Made by a program: the position numbers and the translations under genes. From Sinotaia quadrata (Eukaryota > Mollusca > Gastropoda > Architaenioglossa > Viviparidae), in assembly GCA_028829895.1 (NCBI GenBank), contig CM054177.1, positions 40,996,064 to 41,060,063 on the forward strand: a stretch of DNA of 64,000 bases, in the 5' to 3' direction. The stretch's first letter is position 1. Each line of letters begins with the position of its first letter. The notes beneath the pieces were generated by a model. That model was given only the letters and a program-made list of their open reading frames with translations. It was not told the origin of the DNA and did not search any database. This document shows positions 24,609 to 37,229 of this stretch, in pieces.

Positions 24609-25980
24609 CTGTGGTGGAGTAAATTTGCCTATATCTATTTATAAACTTAAGTGCATATAAATTGTTAAATTGTCTAAGTGACTCGACCTTTGGCACTCCT
24701 TATGATGGTATTTTTGTAGGTTTTAGAGTTGGAGTAAACACTCGGGTCGAGAATATGCTAGAAATTGCTGATATAATGCAAACCAGTCCATCTGGATGAG
24801 TAGTATTTATTATCCAATGGTTAGATTTGCGAGAACGAGACCAATCATTGGATTGAGATCAGGTGTACATACTGTAGAGAATTATATTGTCTGATCATAT
24901 CTGATAATTATATTGTCTGAATTTGAAGTTTGGCCATGACATGCGGGTGTTAGATTAATGGTGAATTAACTGACTGATTGAGATAGAATGGACTTAAAAA
25001 TATATCAAGCATTTTTGCTAAATATGTACTATATTTGCGTTTAATTGGACTTAGAAAGAGTACATGTATTTTATTCTGGTACAAGGAAGTTACTAGAAAT
25101 TGCTCCAATTGGTGTTCTGCTTGAAGGAGCTGGTACCGTGAATTTGCATCCAGGATGTTTTGAGAGAATTGCAGCAAATCATTTTTTACAATATGAGGAT
25201 AGAAGCACGTGGAATTGACATGGACAATAAAAATTGTGACTTTAATACAAAACAAGTACAAAAGGTTACATAGAAGCTTTTACATCTCCACTGAGCTTTC
25301 TTGGTTTATGTCATCATAAGACATTCTCTGATCTGTAGCGCTCTAGTGGGACCGGCCCCTATCACGAGTGTTTAGGGAGTGCTGGCAGTGTTGTTGGAGT
25401 TTAAGGTTGGTAGGTGCTTTTTTCGTGTTGGCGGCTGTTGAGATTTTCCTTCACTTTTTCCTAAAGTGCGTCCGGTTGGTGTTTGGCATGTAAAGTTTAA
25501 ATTTAGGGTCGTTTCAGAGCCACATTGTGTGTTTTCTTGCTTGTACCAGGGTCACTAGAACAGCAGGTTTGAGACCTATCAGTCTTTGTGCCCATGAATA
25601 CTGCCATTCTCTCAATCAGTCACTTAACTCACCATTAAGTTAGCCACCTTTCAACCAGACTTATTTGCAACTTCAAATTCAAAGTGATCAGACAAAATGT
25701 TTCTCTACAGCAGGTAAACAAACGTTTAGATCTCAGCCCGCTGGCTGTCCTCATTGTCATAAATCCTAATCATTGGATAAAAAGTACTCAACCAGTTGGG
25801 GTAGTTTGCATTACATCAGCAATTTCTAGAATATTCTCAACTCTGGGTGTTTACTTCCAACCCTGTCACTAACATAAATACCATCATAAGGAGTCCTCAA
25901 AGTCGGGTTACTCTGACAATTTATCACTTTATACAACAATAAAATTTTAAAATATGATAGGCAAATGTACTCAACTACAG
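24609..25980. mobile_element. 1.37 kb element with about 375-bp inverted arms
   Basis: The left arm (24609 to about 24985) begins ctgtggtggagtaaatttgc, and the reverse complement of the right arm (about 25605-25980) begins ctgtagttgagtacatttgc. The match runs on through actccttatgatggtat, gaaattgctgat, gtctgatca and gactgattgagatagaatgg (last block with small differences). About 620 bp of unrelated sequence lies between the arms. No transposase frame is visible, so this is a non-autonomous foldback or long-TIR element, or two opposed copies of one repeat. I see no clear target-site duplication. Confidence 0.75.
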
Positions 25981-25984
25981 AAAA

Positions 25985-26985
25985 TATCCTGAGTCATGAA
26001 TGTTGGGAAACAATTTAACTGTAGTAATTTTAAGATTAGTATGAGCCGTTTTAAAATAATTTGTTGTGTGATTTGATCAGGCCCAGATGAAGTCCCTTTT
26101 GTTTTATTTCTAAGGGCTAGTGTTTGTTTTTCTCTCTCTAGTGCATGCTTAATATTGTTACTATTTTCAGTAGGGATGATGAAGATGTTTTAGTAGGGAT
26201 AAATCCGGGATCAAGACGGTTTACTGAAAATAAATTTGCAATGTCTTTGGAAGATAAATATACAGGTACATCTATTTTTACTTTAGTGTGAGTATAAGTC
26301 TTCCATTTGCTAGGTTTACCTATTAAGTCCTATCTCTGTTACTATTTTATATTGGATTTAAATTAAAGTTTGTACAACTGGAGAATTCTTTGCCAGCTTT
26401 AGCTTCTGTATTTTCCTTTTTACTGTTTATGTTGGTTTCATTTAATATCCAATCCCTCTGTGCGTTTTTTTTTCTATCTTTTACTGTGTTGTTATATTGT
26501 TTAGTCCACCATATTGTTCCTTTTCTATCCTGGTTTTTTTCCCGTGTGGAATGGAGTGGTTATTTTATTACTGTCACTGTTAAGTTGTTTCATTTGGATG
26601 GATTTGCTGTAATTATATTGTAACTTTCCAGGTCAGTCCTTCGATGTAGCTAATTTAAATTATGCGCTTGTCAGTTTCAATGTCGGGGAAAGGTAATATT
26701 TGGGGATGGTACACAGACCCTAAAGCCTCCTCACTTAGCGTTTCCCATTTGGAGGTCAGTTGTTAAGCCTACTCTAGCAAAAGGAATACATCTTTAGTTG
26801 GCTGACTAAATTCGTAATGGTGACTACATATGTTGTCCATTGTTGTTTAGTATTATTGTTTGATTAGTTCAGTAGTTATATTTATTGCTTTTCTTCCACT
26901 GGTCAGCACTGTGTTGTCCTTGGTCCCAGATGGATTTCCAAGCATTAAAGTCCCCTCGTTCAATCTAGTGTATTTGGTTCATCTA
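25985..26985 (-). mobile_element. Degenerate APE-type LINE (Jockey/CR1-like) fragment
   Basis: On the minus strand, in order: GDFNAWKSIWDQGQHSADQW at about 26885-26955, the GDFNA motif of the AP-like endonuclease; WWTKQYNNTVKDRKKNAQRD at about 26430-26500, the WW linker between endonuclease and RT; SSKDIANLFSVNRL at about 26220; and KTKGTSSGPDQIT at about 26085-26120, the start of the RT (usually SPGPDGI). Frames are broken by stops, so it is inactive. The fragment ends at 25985, directly against the inverted-arm element. Placement among Jockey, CR1 and RTE is uncertain. Confidence 0.74.
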
Positions 26986-27019
26986 ATGTGCATAATAGCT
27001 CAGCTGTGACTTGGCCGTC

Positions 27020-27280
27020 TCTGAGCAGGTCTTTGATACATCTCTGTTATACATAGTTATTTCTAATGTGTCTTTGATCGTATATGTTATGCATATTTAT
27101 TTCTAATGTGTCTTTCACACATCTATGTTATACATATTCATTTCTAATGTGTCTTTCACACATCTATGTTATACATATTCATTTCTAATGTGTCTTTCAT
27201 GCATCTATGTTATGCATATTTATTTCTAATGTGTCTTTGATCATACATGCTATGCATATTTATTTCTAATGTGGGTTTGT
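27020..27280. repeat. About 40-bp minisatellite, 6 copies
   Basis: tatttatttctaatgtgtct + ttgatacatctatgttatac recurs with alternating tacata/gcatat variants. It follows the endonuclease end of the LINE fragment. Confidence 0.9.
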
Positions 27281-27839
27281 GTATCTTTTTCATTTTCATT
27301 TTCGCTGACACCATCCCAGCAGGTTTATTACGTTTAATTTTAAGTTATGTCGGTTTGCATTTATTTTTTCTCTAATTCAATTTCTATTTTGGAGTTAATT
27401 GCAAGTTCACCATCTGTCACCATGTATTTCGTTTTGAGGTTGATATTTTATTTTCATTGTGCGGGTTTCTTCATTCCTATGTTCAGTGTATCGTACGGGG
27501 AATTTAATTTGGATATTGTGTCAATTTCCAGGTTACCTTTCAATAGATCCACTGAAAAATTGTAAATGTTTGCACTGTTTCAATTAAGTATAATTTTATT
27601 ATTTCTTATTTCCAATCCTTCTACGCTGTCCGGTTAGTTGTTTTAGTGTCGGTAAGGGGAGCTAAATTGATAAGGGTACTTAATGTAATTCATCGGGGAA
27701 TTGTATGTCTGTTGGAAATAGTTGTGCTTGTTATTTGTTTATTTTTCTTTTTTAGAGGTGAGAGAATATTGGGTAGACGGTGCTTCGTATTTGTTCGACA
27801 TGCAGAGTGGATTTCGTGTGGATAGTTTTGATCTGGGAG

Positions 27840-27975
27840 GGATTGGTTATCGTGCTATTAGGGGACTGAGAGAGGGATTGGTTATCGTGCTAGGGGACTG
27901 AGAGAGGGATTGGTTATCGTGCTATTAGGGGACTGAGAGAGGGATTGGTTATCGTGTTATTAGGCGACTGAGGGA
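27840..27975. repeat. About 35-bp minisatellite, 4 copies
   Basis: gggattggttatcgtgctat + taggggactgagaga recurs; one copy lacks attagg's first bases. Confidence 0.93.
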
Positions 27976-28515
27976 GGGAGTAGCTTGTTTGGATGTGATA
28001 GAGGAGGGTAGCCTTGGGTTTGGTCCTACAGATATAACAGTCTTTATCTTACCATTCTTTTCTTGGGGGTGGGGTGTGGGTGTGCGGCTCTCTGTGAGGT
28101 GAAATGATACAATGATTATAATTTATCGAAAACACTTTTCCCAAAATAAAGCAAACAGATACATCACTCTATATTTTAGGCACATTGTTTATTATTTTAT
28201 ATATTATTAGCAAACATTATCATAAATGAAAGCAGGAAGGTCATAATTTATCCATCATCCGTTATTAATATAAGAAAATTGTATATCGCAATAATTTATA
28301 TACGAAATCAGTAGGAAAAAGTGGATTATGGTCACTATATTTATCTAATTCACATTTGAGGAAATTTCATTACCATAATTCTTTAATATCCGTTATATGA
28401 ATGTGAGTAAAGTATGTATAAATGATATACATAGGCAATAGGAAAACGGCATATATTTATTGCATTTTTTTAATACACGTTATCGGTGAACTTTTCTAAC
28501 GTTATCGAAAACAGT

Positions 28516-28797
28516 ACGTTATTATATTTATCTACAGCAAGTTATTAGTACGTTATTATATTTATCTACAGCAAGTTATTAGTACGTTATTATATTTATC
28601 TACAGCAAGTTATTAGTACGTTATTATATTTCTCTACAGCAAGTTATTAGTACTTTATTATATTTATCTACAGCAAGTTAAGTGAAGGAGTGGAGATACA
28701 CCACAACAATTTATCACACACGTTATTATATTTATCTACAGCAAGTTAACTGAAGGAGTGGAGATACACCACAACAATTTATCACACACGTTATAGA
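28516..28797. repeat. Composite 34-bp / 68-bp minisatellite
   Basis: cgttattatatttatctaca occurs at 34-bp steps from 28516 through 28652, then at exact 68-bp steps (28720, 28788). In the latter the alternate half is replaced by gaaggagtggagatacacca. Confidence 0.93.
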
Positions 28798-28799
28798 GA

Positions 28800-30050
28800 C
28801 AAGGAAAACAAAAGCTTCAAATATTGCATCTAATAAACATTCCTGGTATGTGCACATTAAATTATGCAGCAGACACTAGATGCAGTTTCTGATATGGAAA
28901 CATTGCTGTACCTAAAAAAATACCTTTTTTTGTTTGTAACAGAACAGATGTATCTGTATTGTTTATTATCGGATTCCGGTCTTCTTTGACAGTCCAGATC
29001 AGGGAAGACACGCAAAAGTGTTAAAATCTTGAGGTTGATGCTGTAGTAGATATTGGCGTTGAAAGTGACGACAGCCAGGATGAAGGCGCGCACACGTGTT
29101 TAGCAGAGTTTTGTTGTGCCTTTATCGGTAACTTTCATCAGTTCTTCTAAACACCTGTCCGTGGAGATGATGTATGTTTCAAGAGAACCCGATGCGGTCT
29201 TCTCACCATGTAAAGAGATTCATAAGATAGTGTCGGGGTGGAAGGGGGGGGGGTCACCCGTACCATCTCAGTTGTATGGTGGAATTTGAACCTGGATTTC
29301 TTAGGAACATTTGTCTTTACCAGTATTAAGCCATTCAATTTTCAAGAACAAACAAAGAAACACCTCTCCACTTACACCATTTCTTACATCTGTCTGGTAA
29401 CAAGTCATGATACGGTTTTCCCGATTTCGAATTAACACTGCTCTGTATCAAACATCCAGTTATGCAATAATTCCGATAGAAACAAAATATGGATACAGGA
29501 TTTGTGGAGTGGTGCATCAGTCACTTCTGAAAGCATGTAGATGTGGTACAACAGTATGCGCGCACATTGGCAGAACACAGATACAATGCTTTTCGCACAT
29601 TAATGGAAGAAATTCTGAAATTTCCACGAACCTATGAATGTCCATGAAATAATTTCCTAGAGACCTATTTCGTTGATTTTTCTCGCATTTAAAATGTCGG
29701 TAATACACTGAAATGAATAGACTTAACGGTGTTTGGGTTTGTTTTTTCCTGCTTGTATAAACGCCTGACTTCTACTTGTTCGAGAAACGCGCTTCAAGTA
29801 TCATTGGAAAAAAATTACAATGGCTCTCTACAGACAATAAAAAAATACAATGGCTCTCTACAGACAAAACAATTAGAAGTCTTACTCGTCGTAGTTTTCT
29901 TTGTTTTATTAAAAATAAATACAACAACGGAAAACCAATGAAATTCAAATACTAACAGCACAATCTATGCTCTTCAGCGGAGATTCTGTCCTACAAGTTA
30001 GCAATGGGAACATCTACATAAATACCTAATTACATAATTACACACAAACT
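28800..30050. other. No supported gene; short duplication near 29810
   Basis: tacaatggctctctacagac is present twice at about 29818 and 29847. Short frames on both strands lack any domain. Confidence 0.6.
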
Positions 30051-30055
30051 TTCGA

Positions 30056-30128
30056 ACAGTGACCCCTTGTGGAAGAGAGTAAGTGTGGGGTCCAAGCACA
30101 CAAAGCTTGGACGTAAAGAGGTCACTGT
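30056..30128. other. Nested perfect hairpin
   Basis: The outer stem acagtgacc/ggtcactgt (30056-30064 with 30120-30128) encloses an inner stem gtccaagc/gcttggac (30090-30097 with 30105-30112) with a 7-nt loop. An alternative gacccc/ggggtc pairing is possible. Could be a structured RNA or a transposon remnant. Confidence 0.5.
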
Positions 30129-30431
30129 CCATAAGCAGACATTATATTTGTAAATTATAATGCTATTTTGCTATGATCGCTCTATATCTTTCCACTGCTG
30201 ACATGCCCTTGCTGAAATGTTAGTCTTGTGACGTATTGTTTCCCTTTGTTATGCACAATATACCGATGTGCAGTCATTTTGTATAATACGGAACATAATT
30301 TAATTCTCATTTGAATACCAAAATGAGTTAAACAATGTAAGGAATCATGCATTCAGCATGGACATATATTATACTTCTCTAAAACGAAAACGTGAATTAA
30401 TAAAGAATGATTTAACTAACTAAATCAGTCA

Positions 30432-30434
30432 TCG

Positions 30435-30479
<45 letters not shown>

Positions 30480-30497
30480 AGACGCATTATCTCGTAT

Positions 30498-30558
<61 letters not shown>

Positions 30559-30591
30559 CAGACACATTCTCTCGTATGTACACACTCTTTC

Positions 30592-30668
<77 letters not shown>
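30432..30668. repeat. Compound (CA)n-(CT)n microsatellite with higher-order duplication
   Basis: ca runs are separated by an actcagacgcattatctcgt-like block present twice, then (tc)n and (ac)n. Frames on both strands are artefacts. Confidence 0.96.
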
Positions 30669-30672
<4 letters not shown>

Positions 30673-30719
30673 CTACGCATAAACAATGTACAAGAAAACA
30701 AAATAAATCATACTTAGAA

Positions 30720-32090
30720 TCAAATACTGAAGCATGTGACTTACACAAACAAATAAATACATTTATAAATAAATAATTAGTGACAATGAAGGAATTAATC
30801 TATAATTTACAGAATGAATCACTGTATAAGTGAATAAATAAGGACGACAAAGAAAGAAATCACCGTTTTCAGACGATTTTTATTCAATGCACTCTTATAT
30901 TTAGCGTTTCGTTTGATAGCTCGCTGTCACTGCAATATTTCCGCCATCATTACGATAGAAACGTTTCTCTAATTTGCCTGCACTCAAGGAAAAGACTCCT
31001 AAATTAGATAAAATGTCAATATTTTAATTGTTGGCTCCTGCTGTCTGGAAGTAGGTCACATGCACAAGACGCTACAGCTTGATTATTGGCTCTTGTGAGC
31101 CGGAAGTATGCCATGCGCATATGAATTGCCACTTGGCTATTGGCCACTATTAACCGAAAACAGTTCACAAACATTTAGATATGTTTCTTGGTCCGCACGC
31201 TCTTGACGGACGTAAAAAGGGAGATAAACAGAATGCCGACAAGGCACATAACTATCGCTCGCTATCCATCTGTACGGTACCAGATGGTAGCGTCATTAAC
31301 ATGGGTGGTTTTGAATGAATGTTTACTGTCCGCGAGATGAAATATTGTACCCACAGTGTGCTTGGCTGACTACATTAAAAAATGCGTTCAGTCTACCTCA
31401 ACGTGAAGTACGTTTTGTGTTTCGGTGTTCGTTCGATTATTCTGTCTTGGTGTATATGGAGTGTTAAAGCTCATGGCGATTATTTTTATTTTGCTTTTAA
31501 ATATTTTTTCGCCCCCATTTGTGTCTTTTGTTTTCTTCGTTCTGTATGATATGTACATTTCATTAAACAATTATTACTTTAGAAATAAATCAATCAGATT
31601 TGTAAAACACACATATTACCAAGTTATCATTTTATAACAGTATTATCTGAAATTCTAATCTCTTATTACAGACAAAAAGGAAATAATTAGATTAAATGTA
31701 ATGACAAACTAGCGCAGAACGGTAGGCAAATAGCGTTATCCTAATATATGAGTTATCAGTGTCATGCAAATATTCATGCAAAACTACTAAAAATAATATT
31801 TGCGTATCCTTATTATTGATAAAAGCATACCCTTTGCTGCCCATAGAATCCATTTCTTCCCGATGAAATTATCATTTAATTTTTTAAAATAAACAAATCG
31901 AACTTGTAATGGAAAAATATAAAAGACTGTAGAGTTGTCTTCTTTAATAAAATATTTTATATCTTTTCATTTTTTCTACTATGGCATGTAATCATAAATA
32001 TGTTCCTGACGATGTTATTATGTTTTGATTTCTTTTGAATAGATCTTCAAAAATTAAGTTATAAATTCAAAAGCCCTTAATTTTATTGAC
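30720..32090. other. No supported gene; CCAAT/ETS-like motifs at 31030-31150
   Basis: Around 31030-31145, attggct...ctggaagta, attggctcttgtgagccgga(agta) and attggccactattaaccga form a loose three-fold repeat. It carries reverse-CCAAT and CCGGAAGT motifs. Regulatory role is unproven. Confidence 0.4.
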
Positions 32091-32129
32091 AATGATTTAC
32101 CTTTTAGCAAAGTGACTTGCTTCATTGCA

Positions 32130-32600
32130 TGATGAGGTATTTGACTGCATCTCGGTAACCTTCTTTACTTTGTGTAATGGTAACCTGCATTACGTTTTGA
32201 TCTATTTCTTTGCATCTTGAAGTACCTGATTGCGTTTTAGTGTAACATTTTCTACATATTGACGTATTTGTCTGCGTCACTGCACCATTCTCTACACGTT
32301 GACGTACTTGTACATCTTGAAGTACTTGACTGCGTCATGGTATTATTCTTTAATATATTGGCGTATTTTACTGCGTCAATGTAACATTCTTTACATATTG
32401 GCGTATTTGACTGCGTCATGGTAAAATTCTTTACACCCTGATTATCTTGACTGCGTCATAGCTACATTCTTTACATCTTGACTGTACTTACTGTGTCATG
32501 GTAGCATTCTATACCTCCTGACGTACTTGAATGTGTCATGGTAACATTCTTTACCTCATGACGTACTTGAATGTGTCATGTTAACATTCTTTCACTTATG
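32130..32600. repeat. Degenerate array of about 40 bp, roughly 10 copies
   Basis: gactgcgtcatggtaacatt + ctttacatcttgacgtactt recurs with substitutions and small indels; no two copies are identical. Confidence 0.8.
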
Positions 32601-32989
32601 TCTTTACTTTTCTAGCTTGAACACCTTTTGATTTTCTTGATAACAAAGAACGTATTAGCACTCTCTCTTTCTGCACTGTGTCGTAGTAATTTATTTCATC
32701 TTTGATTCAATCCATTCCATCTTAGCTATATTCATTGCGTCTTGCTGTATTAATCAATTCCTTTCATGTTATTAATTGTGTAGCATGCCTTGTTTATCGC
32801 TATTACATTAGACCATTTGTTCTAACACCAAGTCTTAATACGCTGTTTCACAAACTATAATAATGAAATATAACCGTTTCAAAATAAATTCCGATAAAAC
32901 AAAACAGCCAACGCAGATTACATTATCATCTACATTCATTATATGCTACTGCCTTCATATTTTCATTGATGTGTATTCTTCTTTTGCAC

Positions 32990-33095
32990 ATACACATACA
33001 TTATAGCTAAGAATCAACAGTGAATCTTATTTGCACAATAGACACGCACATTCTTACTAAGAAGTAACATTGAATCTTATTTGCACAATAGACAA
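32990..33095. repeat. About 45-bp duplication
   Basis: aacagtgaatcttatttgca + caatagaca and aacattgaatcttatttgca + caatagaca lie in tandem. Confidence 0.75.
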
Positions 33096-33099
33096 GTAA

Positions 33100-36000
33100 T
33101 GTTATTCCTAAGTTTGGTTCAACATTTTATTTTTAATTTTTATAATTACCAGTAACCAATATTGTTTGAACATGTACAGTCCTACATAGAGAGTGCCACT
33201 GAGACACCACATATATCGTACATGCCTGTACTCCTAACTGTCATTAAAAGGGAATTTTTATTTGGGAGTTACAATTCCAAATTTGAAGTAACCAATAAAA
33301 TAAAGTAGTCAGAAGTGCAGACTAAGAGCAGAAAAGTTGAGGGGGATGGAGGCTGTGCGTGTTTTTGTGTGAGCATAAAACAAAAAGCAGTTAGTACAGT
33401 AGATTAAATATTGCGTGAGAACTGGCTGACCTTGTACCAGGTGGTCAAATGAGTTGTGTAGGCGAGATTAAAATTATATGTTTTTAAGAGGGATACGTGT
33501 GTGTTTCGACTGTATAACTACGTTGGTGCTATTGACCATTACACATACCAGAAGCTAAAAGAAAGGGTAGTGTCCCCTATGGCTGGGAAAAAACATGATT
33601 AGAAGTCCCTTTGTGAAGGGACCTGGTGCACACGTACAACATGTGTTTGAGGCTTATGGTCGGACATTGACATGCGCTGACTGTGGGCATGGCCAAAGGT
33701 TCAATGAACGAAATGAAAGTTGAGTTAATGTGGCCCTTGTTTTCCTAGAATCTTCCTTTTAAAAAAAGAAACAGTGGTTAAGAACAATTCAGAGTGGACT
33801 TAAAGCAATCCGATCATTGAAGGAAAAAACCTATAGTGATCACTGAAAAACTGTGTTAATAATTTTCTGCTTTTTATGATTTATTTCTTTTCTAAATTAA
33901 AGTTTATTGTTAATTGTTTTACAATTCTTATGCATCTTTCTGTTAAACATAAATGTAAATATGTGTCCTAATTGTAATATAGTGTCTCTTGTAGCGTTAG
34001 TGTCATTGTTTTATATTGTTATAAATCTTTCTTATGCAGTTCTTTTTTGCTGGGGGCTGGAGAATCAAATAAATATATCAGACCCGTTATCCTATAATCA
34101 ATAAATCTGACTGTTTGCATCAGTACTCGTAGGTGGATTTGTGTGCGAGCTGTATTTGATTTGATCTAATCGCATAAATACGAGTCACCCCAAGCAGTAT
34201 AAAATAATAATATGATCATTCATTCACTCACTCAGACACACAGCGGATGCAGAACACATACACACAAACATTTACTGACGTCACTTGTCATAAAATTATG
34301 TCACGTGATGTGTGTCCACAACACCATTCCATCATCTTCATACTAGCTGTCAATGGAAGCCTCATAAGGGACCCAATAATTCTCTGTCTTTCCTTAATTA
34401 ATACGCACATCACACAAAAAGAAAAACATATATGTGTGTGATTTGCAATTTACCCCAATGTCACCACTACATCCCAATACATTTTTAAAAGTGAATTGTA
34501 ACATATTTAACTTCACATAATGGATTCCCTAGCCTCTGCAGAATAAGAATATAATGTACTCACCTTTATTTCACTTCCATTATAGACTACAAACTAGAGG
34601 TGTAATTATGCATAGGATTTGGCAAAGTTTTTAACCATAATCACTCCTAGTTACTTGTGAATGTTGTGAGATACTGACCTTTTCAGAATGACCAGGTCAA
34701 ACAACTTAAGCCTGCTTGAGAAAGTTATGTTTGTTCAGATGGTCTGGAAACACTAAGGTTTTATAGGTACTATGAAATTACTTATTAAGTCAGTCGAACT
34801 AAAACTAAAAGCAAATGAAAGAATTTACAAACAACGCAACCAATCAGATATGTAACTACTTTTGCAAGTGTTGGTGGCAGTAATTTTTCTAACGAAACTG
34901 TATGCGTGGGGTTTTGTTTTGTTTAGATTTTAAATGTAATCAACTGCGGACACTTCGTAATGAAGCTAGAAAAAGATCTATCTCATTATTATTCTGCACC
35001 GCGTACATGGCAGTCTCCGTCTAATAATTATGTTTCCCCCTTAATCCCCCCCCCCCTCCGTGGTAATTATTTAAACATGCAAAACATCGTTCACACTCGC
35101 ATTCACAAAGATAAAAAAAAAGTGTAGCATTGTACTGAGGTCAGTGTTTTTTGTCAACCATAAGGAAACAAGTCAAGGGGCATAGTGGCACAATGTCATA
35201 AAGTGACGCGTGTTCTAATATTAGTGTTTGAGAAGCAAGGAATAAGACTACGAGTGACGTAGAGTGCAGTAGAGCCTGAGTTGTTTCTCTGTACGATTTA
35301 GATCTATCCCATTACAGGGTCCAAACAAATGTAGTTCTATGGATTTGTACAGTTTGCTTCTTGGCATAAAAGTACTGATGTAGCTTACTGAAGTGATGTT
35401 TATCTCATATTTCTCCTGTGAGATTAATAAGAGGATGATTGGATTGACAAAATGGACATTCTTTAAAGTTACGTACCAAAATAACATTACGACTACTAGA
35501 AGATTTAACATACTTCTCTGAATGCTGTTTGTTTTAGTGCATACCGGGGGGGGGGGGGGGGTTCACGTGCATGTGTGTGCGAGTAAGAGAACTGAATGGC
35601 TGAATATATTTGCTTGGCTTAAATCAAAGTTTGCAAATGTTCAGTACGACGCTAATTATAAAATAAATCATCCCAGAGCTAAGGAGAAAGTGTATTTATT
35701 GGAAAACTGCCGTCGGCTGGAACGACACCAAACTATGCAGCTTCCTACAAGACAATGGATTGATTTCATATCTACACACAGCCCCATGACCTATCGACAT
35801 AAAATAGAGTAGGGTGGCAGGGGAGGTGGGGGGGGGAAGCGGGCAATTATATGCATAGTTGTGAATGTTGCCACACACAGTTCTTACTTATGTCAATGTA
35901 GAGATTTTTTATGCACAATTCATAAACGTTCTCGTAGAAGGGGATAAAACATCTCGGTGTCGAGATTTTCAATTACTGTTTAGGGCAGATATGAGTGAAT

Positions 36001-37020
36001 GGGTATTACATTACCTGTTTTGAGGAAGGTTCGTAAAATTATCGATACAACCATGTTTGTTTGACAAAAGAAATTGGAACAAACACGATTGGGAGCAGCA
36101 GTGCAAGCTGAACACGTAAATATAACTTCGCTGTTTGCAAATCTAAACCAACAGACTGATGTCGTGTTTGATAAACATGTATTTAGGCACTAATAGATTT
36201 CAGAAGACGGCCAATTAACATTTCCTATTAGTTTACGATAAAGGTATTTAATGTCAGTGCTCACTTTAGTACTTTTCTGGTGTAAAATGTATGTTTAAAA
36301 GAAATGATAATATTTATTCAGCCATCAATATCTAGACATATTCAAAAGCGAACAAGATACCGACCTTGGGCACTCCTTATGATGGTAGTTTTGTAAATGT
36401 GTGGCTGTGTTATGCAAAGCATGTGAAAAGAGTATTTCAACTTCACTTAAACATGGTTACATGGAAACTATTATCGTTTATCTCTAATAACTCCATCTCT
36501 GTTCTCTGATAAGAACTATCCTGTGATTTGTATGAACACTGATTCTTTTGATTTGTATTTTAGGATATAAGACTGTACATGTATTAAAATTATTTGAATG
36601 TGGTTTCATATTGATGTCAAGTAATTTCTTTCAATATATTTGTTGTATGTATAGTTGATTGTTGATTTCATAAATTTATTGTTACATTTATTGACCTTCT
36701 TACCCATATTCATAAACATATGTTGGAAAGAGAGTGGGTGGGTGGGAGCTCGCTAAATGTAGATTAAAAGACAGATTAGTCTTCTCCTTTGGTAAGAAAT
36801 TTTCCACCATGGAAATATTGTGTGATGGTAAATGTTTGTCTTTAATGTTGTGAAAGAGAGAAAACGTAATAACGCCAGCATATCTGCCAAGTTAGAGAGA
36901 CGAGTGGTGTCTTCTGGAGAATTATTAATAACATACATTAAGATTCTCATTACATGTAATTAGTTATGGATGAATATTAATATTAATAATAATAATAATA
37001 ACCATTAACTAGATGGCATT
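33100..37020. other. No supported gene
   Basis: AT-rich, largely unique intronic DNA. Small features only: hairpin gtccctttgtgaagggac at about 33605, c-run at 35047-35056, g-run at 35546-35561, (aat)n at 36977-37000, and the family fragment at 36355. Confidence 0.55.
36355..36420 (+). repeat. Fragment of the inverted-arm repeat family
   Basis: cgaccttgggcactccttatgatggtagttttgt matches the left arm near 24684 with few differences. Only about 40-60 bp are recognisable. Confidence 0.65.
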
Positions 37021-37141
37021 TGCGTCACAGGATCGAACAACAAGAACATCTTTCAAGCCACCCCACCCACCCTAACTCCATCCCACCACATACGCACATG
37101 ATAGAGAGAATAAACACATATGGTTCACAAGCGATAAGCAA

Positions 37142-37146
<5 letters not shown>

Positions 37147-37221
<75 letters not shown>
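37147..37221. repeat. (CT)n-(CA)n microsatellite
   Basis: About 26 tc units followed by about 11 ac units. Confidence 0.97.
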
Positions 37222-37222
<1 letters not shown>

Positions 37223-37229
37223 TCCACCA

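Noticed and set aside
33685..33712. ggttcaatgaacg resembling a tRNA B box (SINE or tRNA)
   Set aside because: No A box at proper distance and no cloverleaf; B-box match is weak.
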